Source: Niastella sp966211305
GTDB taxonomy: Bacteria > Bacteroidota > Bacteroidia > Chitinophagales > Chitinophagaceae
Assembly: GCA_966211305.1 (NCBI GenBank)
Contig: CBIHPC010000187.1
Span: 1 to 11,859 of the forward strand
Direction of reading: 5' to 3'
Length of the DNA stretch: 11,859 nt
Positions 1 through 4,706 of this stretch are shown here, piece by piece. The notes below the pieces were generated by a model. The model searched no databases and was not told the DNA's origin. It saw only the letters and a program-made list of their open reading frames with translations. Made by a program: the position numbers and the translations under genes. Position 1 is the stretch's first letter, and the number at the start of each line of letters is the position of its first letter.

Positions 1-36
1 AGGCAACCTGCGAACCCTTTCCTGCGTAATGGCCAT
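1..36 (-). CDS. Possible 5' end of a divergent gene cut by the window edge
   Basis: On the minus strand an ATG at 36-34 opens a frame that runs off the window as MAITQERVRRLP. These bases are clearly more GC-rich than the following 37-94, which fits a switch from coding to intergenic DNA at this point. The plus strand is also open here and stops with TGA at 37-39 (tail RQPANPFLRNGH), so the bases could equally be the 3' end of an upstream plus-strand gene. Twelve codons are too few to decide or to name a family. Confidence 0.2.
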   Translation of the reverse strand, partial: MAITQERVRRLP

Positions 37-94
37 TGAGTTATGAAAAACAAATAGTTAGCAAAGAAAAATATATTCCCGCAAACCAACACCC

Positions 95-685
95 TTGCTA
101 GATAACTCAAACATTTCCTCATTACTGAGTGGCTGTCGCAAAAATGATCGCAACAGTCAAAAGGAGCTATATTACCTGCTCCGTGGATTTGCCATGAAGA
201 TATGTTACCGGTATACCAACGCCATGGAAGAATGCGAAGAAATTGTGAATGAGGGGTTTGTAAAACTCTTCAAAAATATTCACCAATTTGATGAAACCAG
301 GCAGGAAGATACCTTACTGTCGCTGAAGGGCTGGTTCAAGCGAATCCTTATTAATACCTGTATCGATCATTACCGCAAAACCAACGCATCGGTAAATGGC
401 CATGTGCTTACTCATGAATCTGAAACCATTGCCGATCAGGGGGAGAACGGGATAGATATGTTATCGTATAAAGAAATTATTGAAGCGATCCGGTTACTTT
501 CACCGGCTTACCGGGCTGTCTTCAATCTATTCGTGATAGAAGGACTTAGCCACGAAGAAATATCACAAACACTGGGCATATCAGTGGGCGCCTCAAAATC
601 CAATCTCTCCAAGGCCAGAGATAACCTAAGAAAACTTTTGCAGAATAAAAATATTATTAAAGCATATGTATCCCCTCCAAGATAA
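95..685 (+). CDS. ECF-type RNA polymerase sigma factor (sigma-70 family)
   Basis: A 196-residue group 4 (ECF) sigma factor that would direct RNA polymerase to a small regulon. Sigma region 2 spans about residues 22-95, with the helix CEEIVNEGFVKLFKNIHQF and the following GWFKRILINTCIDHYRK, which corresponds to the core-binding and -10-recognition part. Region 4 spans about 128-182, with the helix-turn-helix LSHEEISQTLGISVGASKSN and a basic end (KARDNLRK). Length and domain order are normal for Bacteroidota ECF factors and no extra C-terminal domain is present. The start is TTG at 95: the frame is closed by TAG at 59-61, there is no in-frame ATG upstream, and the first internal ATG (residue 34) would remove part of region 2. 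The stop lies inside the next gene (20-base overlap), so the two are probably translationally coupled. The neighbour is the likely anti-sigma factor. Target promoters cannot be told from this window. Confidence 0.93.
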   Translation: MLDNSNISSLLSGCRKNDRNSQKELYYLLRGFAMKICYRYTNAMEECEEIVNEGFVKLFKNIHQFDETRQEDTLLSLKGWFKRILINTCIDHYRKTNASVNGHVLTHESETIADQGENGIDMLSYKEIIEAIRLLSPAYRAVFNLFVIEGLSHEEISQTLGISVGASKSNLSKARDNLRKLLQNKNIIKAYVSPPR

Positions 686-2240
686 AGACCTAGACCGTTT
701 AAGCCGCGAAGCTGCAGAGCACTTCGAGGTGGAGCCAGGCGCTTCTGGATGGGCTAATCTGGAAATGCGCCTGGATACCGAATTACCGCAAAAGAAGAAA
801 AAGCGGCGATTCCTGTTCTGGTTGTTTTTCATTACCGCCACAACCGGCGGCGCTTTGATCGGCATATTGAAATATCAACCGGCAACTCCATTAGAAAAAA
901 ATGTAACTGGTGTTGTGTCGCCGGCCGGTAAAGCCGTGCCCGCACAACCCGATGCACCGGTTCAAAACCCAGCTGGCGCCAATTTAACAGATACCATACC
1001 CGGCAAATCAACAACCGGTAACAATACCACGGTGGCTCCCTTCCAGGCTGATGCCACCCCGCAAACTGTAACCGGCAGCACTATGCCCGTTAACACATCA
1101 ACAAACCCAACAACTGCACCGGTAACGGTTGAAGATATACCTGTTCCCGCTGCCCCGGTAAACACAACGCACGGGAAGAACACAACACAAACAATTGCCA
1201 AAACCGATAAGAACAACACCTCAAAACCCGGTACCAAAAAGCAGGGTGTTAATAAAACGCCGCTTAGCCTAAACTATGGTACCATTGAGCGAGGCAACAA
1301 TACCAACGGCGCGGTAACAATAACAAAAAAGTCAAAACGCAAACCGGGTAAACAACAGACTATAACCGCCGGAGAACACCAACAAACAGTACAACCAGGG
1401 AACACCAATACGCCCGGTCCCGATACAAAAATAACCGCCGAAGATCAACAGGTAACTGCCAGCCGGCCCGATCAGAACAACCAGTTAACGGCTCAACAGC
1501 CAGCAACGACAGCAGCAGATGCGGAAAAGAAAGATGCAGCAACCGAGGTTGTCGCCGATTTTACCAAGAAAGACGAAGCCCCTGTTGTGAAAAAGGAAAC
1601 CAAACGCAAACAGGATAAAAAAGTAAAAGGGCTGGAACTGGGTGTTATGGCCGGTCCGGACCTGACCACCGCGAGTTTCGGTGGCGTTTATAAAACCGGT
1701 TATAACTTCGGCTTGCAGGCAGGTTACCGGCTATCGAACCGCTGGTCGGTAAATACCGGTATCATATACACTAAAAAATTCTATAAGGCCGATAGCCAGG
1801 ATTTCCATTACAAAATGCCCTGGAACTATAAGCTGAAGAACGTTGAAGGCAACTGTTCTATGTGGGAGATACCGGTAAACGTCCGGTACGATTTCTCTTA
1901 CAATAACAAACGCCGCTGGTTTGCAAGCACCGGTTTATCGACCTACCTCATGGATAAAGAGTACTACGATATTTACTATACCTATAATGGTAATCCTAAT
2001 TATCCGCCCTACCCTTACGCGTCAGATTCCAATTCGAATTATTTCTTCTCCATCTGGAACCTGTCGGCCGGCATGGAACGCTCATTAGGCAAACATTTCA
2101 GTATACAGGCCGAGCCCTATTTGAAAATACCATTGAAGGGATTGGGCGCAGGCACCATGCGAATGACCAGTTACGGCATTTTATTTACCCTGAAGTATAA
2201 ACCAACATTCAATTCAAAAAGATCAGATACACGAAAATAG
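666..2240 (+). CDS. Dma-type dual membrane-spanning anti-sigma factor with C-terminal outer-membrane beta-barrel
   Basis: A 524-residue protein with three zones. Residues 1-48 are cytoplasmic: an acidic DLDRLSREAAEHFEVEPGASGWANLEMRL segment, the type often found N-terminally in Bacteroidota proteins next to ECF sigma genes, then KKKKRR. Residues 49-68 form one hydrophobic helix, and the basic stretch before it predicts N-in topology. There is no cleavable signal peptide. Residues 71-320 are a low-complexity linker rich in Thr, Asn, Gln, Pro, Ala and Lys, probably disordered. Residues 322-524 alternate like an outer-membrane barrel of about eight strands (GLELGVMAGPD, YNFGLQAGYRL, WSVNTGIIYTKKFY, EIPVNVRYDF, WNLSAGMERSL, YGILFTLKYKP), resembling PF13568-type barrels. 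This order matches the Dma family of B. thetaiotaomicron, where the N-terminus binds its sigma factor and the barrel sits in the outer membrane. The linker, if extended, could reach several tens of nanometres, enough to cross the periplasm. The start overlaps the sigma gene by 20 bases. The signal sensed and the regulon are unknown. Public annotation would probably say 'outer membrane beta-barrel protein'. Confidence 0.85.
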   Translation: MYPLQDKDLDRLSREAAEHFEVEPGASGWANLEMRLDTELPQKKKKRRFLFWLFFITATTGGALIGILKYQPATPLEKNVTGVVSPAGKAVPAQPDAPVQNPAGANLTDTIPGKSTTGNNTTVAPFQADATPQTVTGSTMPVNTSTNPTTAPVTVEDIPVPAAPVNTTHGKNTTQTIAKTDKNNTSKPGTKKQGVNKTPLSLNYGTIERGNNTNGAVTITKKSKRKPGKQQTITAGEHQQTVQPGNTNTPGPDTKITAEDQQVTASRPDQNNQLTAQQPATTAADAEKKDAATEVVADFTKKDEAPVVKKETKRKQDKKVKGLELGVMAGPDLTTASFGGVYKTGYNFGLQAGYRLSNRWSVNTGIIYTKKFYKADSQDFHYKMPWNYKLKNVEGNCSMWEIPVNVRYDFSYNNKRRWFASTGLSTYLMDKEYYDIYYTYNGNPNYPPYPYASDSNSNYFFSIWNLSAGMERSLGKHFSIQAEPYLKIPLKGLGAGTMRMTSYGILFTLKYKPTFNSKRSDTRK

Positions 2241-2287
2241 TTGATGAGTTGACGAGTTAACTGGTTGACGAGTTAACTGGTTAATAG
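2240..2287. repeat. Tandem array of a degenerate 8-base word, six units
   Basis: Directly after the anti-sigma stop codon the sequence reads as six 8-base units: GTTGATGA, GTTGACGA, GTTAACTG, GTTGACGA, GTTAACTG, GTTAATAG. Units two-three and four-five form an exact 16-base duplication (2248-2263 and 2264-2279). Each unit starts GTTRA, and GTTAAC is itself palindromic. No function is evident. Confidence 0.8.
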
Positions 2288-2378
2288 GGTATTGGCGGTT
2301 TTAGCGTAGCACCGGGCCGCATTGCATCTGCTATCCGGGTTATTGGATACATTTCACCTTTAAAGTAACACCAGGCAG

Positions 2379-2405
2379 CTCCGATCGTATCGGGGATGTT
2401 TTTCT
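2379..2405 (+). terminator. Candidate terminator hairpin after the sigma/anti-sigma operon
   Basis: CTCCGAT (2379-2385) pairs with ATCGGGG (2389-2395) across a 3-base loop, including one G-T pair, and is followed by ATG and a five-base T run (2399-2403). It lies about 140 bases after the anti-sigma stop, far for a terminator, and the T tract is short. The pairing is seen; the function is a guess. Confidence 0.3.
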
Positions 2406-2421
2406 GGGGGTCAATGGCGAA

Positions 2422-2436
2422 TGCCGCTGCGCGGCA
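2422..2436. other. GC-rich hairpin in the convergent gap
   Basis: TGCCGC (2422-2427) and GCGGCA (2431-2436) form a perfect 6-base stem with loop TGC. On the plus strand it is followed by the pyrimidine-rich stretch ACCATTTCCTTTTC, so it might help end transcription of the sigma operon, but there is no clean T tract. It also lies inside the start-less minus-strand frame and may simply reflect coding sequence. Confidence 0.25.
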
Positions 2437-2455
2437 ACCATTTCCTTTTCAATCC

Positions 2456-2470
2456 GTCAACCTGTTAACT
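2456..2470. repeat. Inverted copy of the 8-base-word repeat
   Basis: On the minus strand this reads AGTTAACAGGTTGAC, identical at 14 of 15 bases to AGTTAACTGGTTGAC at 2256-2270 on the plus strand. The two copies therefore bracket the 185 bases between them as inverted repeats, just inside the ends of the two convergent genes. Confidence 0.7.
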
Positions 2471-2475
2471 GGGCG

Positions 2476-2859
2476 CTACGTCGCTTCAAACCATAACTTC
2501 TTCTGGTCATTCCAGTCCCCATTATAATTGATGAATAATTCTTCTCCCTTTTTGACTGCCCGCACGGTTTTAATGGTTATGAGCTCGTGCTCATAATCCA
2601 TTTCATATTCGCAGTTCGATTTGTAGGAATGATTATAAATGGGAACATACCCCAGCGCCATACAGATCTGATCGTGGTTGTCGCCCCATTCAAAAATATA
2701 ATCGTGTAACAAGGTTTGATCAATAAACTGGCGGTCTTTTTTGGTCATAACGATCACCGGTGCAATTTCAATAACGGTGCCTGCCTTTAGTTTTTCGGAT
2801 GTAAATACCCCCCTGCCCATTTCTTTTGCAGGGGCGATGTACAGACAAGGTAGAATCAT
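2476..2859 (-). CDS. Small stand-alone SET-domain protein (putative protein-lysine methyltransferase)
   Basis: A 127-residue protein that is almost entirely a SET fold, the family that transfers a methyl group from S-adenosylmethionine to lysine. Three hallmarks are visible: the N-terminal GRGVF (residues 15-19, as in the common 'GxGvfA' SET start); NHSYKSN (76-82), matching the NHSxxPN cofactor and pseudoknot motif with Ser in place of Pro; and GEELFINYN (105-113), matching GEELxxDY with Y112 as the expected catalytic tyrosine. There are no pre-SET or post-SET cysteine clusters and no signal peptide, so it should be cytoplasmic. The ATG at 2859 places GRGVF at the usual distance from the N-terminus. 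It is transcribed against both neighbours and is probably monocistronic. Small SET proteins of this kind occur in many Bacteroidota; the substrate (ribosomal, nucleoid or other protein) is unknown. Confidence 0.85.
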   Translation of the reverse strand: MILPCLYIAPAKEMGRGVFTSEKLKAGTVIEIAPVIVMTKKDRQFIDQTLLHDYIFEWGDNHDQICMALGYVPIYNHSYKSNCEYEMDYEHELITIKTVRAVKKGEELFINYNGDWNDQKKLWFEAT

Positions 2860-2965
2860 TTCAAATAATGAATTATGAATGTCGAATGTAGCCTATTAAA
2901 GGCAGGCAATATAAAACATTCGATCTGCAATTGGAATACGGCCCATTCGGGGGCTTCGGCTAAAA

Positions 2966-2996
2966 GCTGCAGGCTGTATTCGTTACAGCCTGCAGC
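2966..2996. repeat. Perfect 13-base inverted repeat with 5-base loop
   Basis: GCTGCAGGCTGTA (2966-2978) and TACAGCCTGCAGC (2984-2996) are exact reverse complements around the loop TTCGT. The stem is GC-rich and should be very stable as RNA or as a cruciform. No T tract follows on either strand, so it is not an obvious intrinsic terminator. The words GCTGCAGGCTG and AGCTTACGGCTTTTG recur around it, which suggests it grew from the local repeat family. Confidence 0.75.
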
Positions 2997-3083
2997 CTGA
3001 AGCTTACGGCTTTTGCCAGCTGCTTATTACCTTTTTGGCTTGCCGATTGCAGCTTATAGCTTTTACTGTTCAATTTTCCGAAA

Positions 3084-3120
3084 CTTTAGGCTTTAAGCCT
3101 TTAGCTTTAGGCTATAGCTT
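3084..3120. repeat. Iterated CTTTAGGC / TTAAGCC word cluster
   Basis: The stretch is built from CTTTAGG, CTTTAAGCC, TTTAGC, TTTAGGC and TATAGCTT, including the near-palindrome AGGCTTTAAGCCT at 3088-3100. A sister cluster (AAGCTTTATGCGTTAAGCCTT) lies in the gap before glmS at 7251-7271. No function is evident. Confidence 0.55.
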
Positions 3121-3170
3121 TGCAACCAATGGCTTTACCTGGTGTTTTTTTGCCTGTTGTATATTGCCGA

Positions 3171-3204
3171 TTGCCTGATGTCTATTGTCAATTGATTAAA
3201 TTTG
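3171..3204 (+). promoter_or_regulatory. Bacteroidota-type promoter of mgtE (-33 TTG, -7 TAAATTTG)
   Basis: TAAATTTG at 3197-3204 matches the Bacteroidota -7 consensus TAnnTTTG exactly, and a TTG at 3171-3173 lies 23 bases upstream, at the long end of the usual spacing. The box ends only four bases before the mgtE ATG (3209), so transcription would begin at or next to the start codon and the message would be leaderless or nearly so. Confidence 0.5.
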
Positions 3205-3208
3205 ACCC

Positions 3209-4591
3209 ATGAGCACGGAAATAGAAAATGCCAGAGAACGTTTCCTGCACCTGATGCGCCAGGAAGATGTGTTACAGATGCGGGAGTTCCTGAACGACCA
3301 GAATATCAGCGAGGTGGCTGAACTGATCAACGAGTTTCCCGAATATTCGAGCCAGATCATTGGCAATATGAGTATTCACCGGGCGGCCAGCGTGTTCAAG
3401 ATCCTCGATCTGCCGGCCCAGAAAGAGATCATCGGGGAATTGACTCCCTTCAAAACCGCCGAGCTGCTGAACGAACTGCCGGCCGATGACCGTACGGCAT
3501 TTTTGGAAGAACTCCCCAGCGAGGTGGTAAAAGAGCTTATCAAACTGCTCGACCCCGATGAGCGCCGCGTAACGTTGTCATTGCTCGGCTATCCCGAAAG
3601 CAGCGTAGGCCGGCTGATGACCCCCGATTATATTGCCGTTGGGGTTGACTGGACCCTTCAGGAAGTGCTCGAGCACATCAGGGAAGTGGGTAAAGACAGT
3701 GAAACCATCGATGTGATCTATGTAGTGAACGACCGCGGTGAATTTGTTGATGACGTGCGTATTCGCGAGATCATTCTTACCCCGCCCCTTAAAAGAGTAG
3801 AAGAAATTATAGATAACCGTTATATCACCCTTAATGTAAATGACGACCAGGAAGTAGCCAACCAGATCTTTAAAATGAACAACCGCATGGCCCTGCCGGT
3901 GGTTGATGATAAAAACATTCTGCTGGGGATCGTTACCATCGATGACGTGCTGTGGGTGGCCAATGAAGAGTTCAGTGAGGATATTCAAAAGATCGGGGGT
4001 ACCGAAGCGCTGGACGAACCCTACCTCGAAATGCCCATTATGAAACTCTTCAAAAAAAGGGTTGTATGGCTTATAGTGCTGTTCCTCGGCGAAATGCTAA
4101 CAGCCACCGCTATGGGCTATTTTGAAGATGAGATCGCCAAAGCCGTAGTGCTGGCCCTGTTCGTTCCCCTTATTATTTCAAGCGGCGGCAACAGCGGCTC
4201 ACAGGCTTCTACCCTTATTATTCAGGCCATGGCCGTGGGCGAGATCCACATCTCAGACTGGTGGCGCGTGATGCGGCGGGAGATCATTTCGGGACTGATG
4301 CTGGGCACTATACTCGGACTGATCGGCTTTATACGGGTAGCCTTATGGAACAGTATTTTTCATACTTACGGCGCCCACACCGTGCTTATCGGCAGCACCG
4401 TAGGCTTTTCATTGATAGGTGTTGTGCTTTGGGGCACGGTATCGGGTTCCATGCTTCCTATTATATTAAAAAAACTGGGCGCCGACCCGGCCACTTCATC
4501 GGCTCCTTTTGTTGCTACGCTGGTAGATGTGACCGGACTGGTGATCTACTTCTCGGTAGCCTATGTATTTTTAAGCGGTATTCTATTGTAA
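3209..4591 (+). CDS. mgtE: MgtE family magnesium transporter
   Basis: A 460-residue inner-membrane Mg2+ channel. The usual domains appear in order: cytoplasmic MgtE N domain (about residues 5-130, helical repeats such as ELTPFKTAELLNELPADDRTAFLEELP), two CBS domains (about 135-255, with RLMTPDYIAVGVDWTL at the first and MALPVVDDKNILLGIVTIDDVL at the second), a plug helix, and a membrane domain of about five helices from residue 283. The pore signatures are PLIISSGGNSGSQAS (320-334) and DPATSSAPFVATLVDVTG, where D440 is the probable counterpart of the conserved pore aspartate. In the family the N and CBS domains bind Mg2+ and close the channel when cytosolic Mg2+ is high. All parts and the normal length are present, so it should be functional. 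It sits alone between divergent SET and the downstream peptidase gene. No M-box-like leader is possible if the adjacent promoter is the one used. Confidence 0.96.
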   Translation: MSTEIENARERFLHLMRQEDVLQMREFLNDQNISEVAELINEFPEYSSQIIGNMSIHRAASVFKILDLPAQKEIIGELTPFKTAELLNELPADDRTAFLEELPSEVVKELIKLLDPDERRVTLSLLGYPESSVGRLMTPDYIAVGVDWTLQEVLEHIREVGKDSETIDVIYVVNDRGEFVDDVRIREIILTPPLKRVEEIIDNRYITLNVNDDQEVANQIFKMNNRMALPVVDDKNILLGIVTIDDVLWVANEEFSEDIQKIGGTEALDEPYLEMPIMKLFKKRVVWLIVLFLGEMLTATAMGYFEDEIAKAVVLALFVPLIISSGGNSGSQASTLIIQAMAVGEIHISDWWRVMRREIISGLMLGTILGLIGFIRVALWNSIFHTYGAHTVLIGSTVGFSLIGVVLWGTVSGSMLPIILKKLGADPATSSAPFVATLVDVTGLVIYFSVAYVFLSGILL

Positions 4592-4593
4592 TG

Positions 4594-4685
4594 CCGAATA
4601 TTGAATGAACCACGTAAAATTGTAGAAACAAAACACTCCCACTTCGAAATTCACCATTCAAACTTCATTATTCAATATTTTTCGG
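4594..4685. repeat. Long imperfect inverted repeat filling the mgtE-peptidase gap
   Basis: CCGA plus ATATTGAAT plus GAA (4594-4609) is mirrored by TTC, ATTCAATAT and TCGG (4664-4685) with small bulges, giving a stem of about 16 pairs around a 54-base loop. The left arm starts three bases after the mgtE stop and TTTTT (4678-4682) lies in the right arm, so it could end mgtE transcription, though the long loop makes that uncertain. Confidence 0.5.
4649..4676. repeat. Tandem 7-base ATTCANN repeat, four units
   Basis: Four successive 7-base units, ATTCACC, ATTCAAA, CTTCATT and ATTCAAT, lie upstream of the peptidase gene and overlap the right arm of the inverted repeat. TTCACCATTCA recurs exactly at 9438-9448 before the DUF4954 gene. 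Confidence 0.65.
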
Positions 4686-4693
4686 CCTTTACG

Positions 4694-4701
4694 TTAATTT
4701 G
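4694..4701 (+). promoter_or_regulatory. Possible -7 box of the peptidase gene (TTAATTTG)
   Basis: TTAATTTG differs from TAnnTTTG at one position and ends five bases before the ATG at 4707, the same tight placement as in mgtE. No good TTG lies at -33 spacing, so this is a weak call. Confidence 0.3.
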
Positions 4702-4706
4702 TATAC

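Larger units (their letters stand above)
2281..2448 (-). pseudogene. Start-less open frame of 55 codons, possible C-terminal gene remnant
   Basis: Between the two convergent genes the minus strand has a frame open for 55 codons, bounded upstream by TGA (2451-2449) and ending in TAA (2283-2281). It has no usable start codon except an ATG at residue 33. The peptide is protein-like rather than low complexity: ...AIDPQKNIPDTIG, then AAWCYFKGEMYPITR, then IADAMRPGATLKPPIPY. The segment is also more GC-rich than the other gaps. It lies just downstream of, and on the same strand as, the SET gene, so it could be the decayed end of another gene. An open frame of this length can arise by chance, and I do not recognise a family. 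Confidence 0.22.
2860..3208. other. 349-base divergent gap between the SET gene and mgtE, repeat-rich
   Basis: This gap must hold the promoters of both divergent genes. It contains, in order: ATGAAT-type words at 2867-2887; a 31-base perfect palindrome (2966-2996); AGCTTA/GCTTTA words (2998-3120); a T7 run (3145-3151); ATTGCC/ATTGTC words (3162-3194); and the mgtE promoter box. I see no convincing gene and no RNA family. A minus-strand frame without a start codon is open from about 3030 down to 2856, but it overlaps the palindrome and looks accidental. Confidence 0.6.

Noticed and set aside
2240..2287. A CRISPR array or plasmid iteron cluster
   Set aside because: The units are 8 bases with no spacers and no cas, rep or other replication gene nearby.
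2379..2436. A tRNA or small structured RNA made from the two hairpins in the convergent gap
   Set aside because: There is no cloverleaf, no T-loop motif and no CCA-like end. Two short stems do not make a recognisable RNA family.
2256..2470. A MITE or insertion sequence bounded by the inverted repeats
   Set aside because: The terminal copies are part of a tandem word array, no target-site duplication is visible and no transposase fragment is recognised. I kept it only as a finding on repeats.
2856..3030. Minus-strand frame open for about 58 codons, ending in an ATGA overlap with the SET start
   Set aside because: It has no start codon, runs through the perfect palindrome at 2966-2996, and its length is within what chance allows. 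The ATGA overlap looks accidental.
2860..3208. An M-box (Mg2+) riboswitch before mgtE
   Set aside because: The best promoter lies four bases before the ATG, leaving no leader, and the upstream repeats do not resemble that RNA.
3578..3988. A 136-codon minus-strand open frame inside mgtE
   Set aside because: It lies wholly within a well-supported MgtE coding region and its peptide has no recognisable domain; it is a shadow of the codon bias. The same applies to the antisense frames in the peptidase, glmS and DUF4954 genes.
4261..4608. A 115-codon plus-strand frame overlapping the end of mgtE
   Set aside because: It is the +1 frame of the MgtE membrane domain, with an unlikely composition and no domain. 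MgtE continues intact to its own stop.
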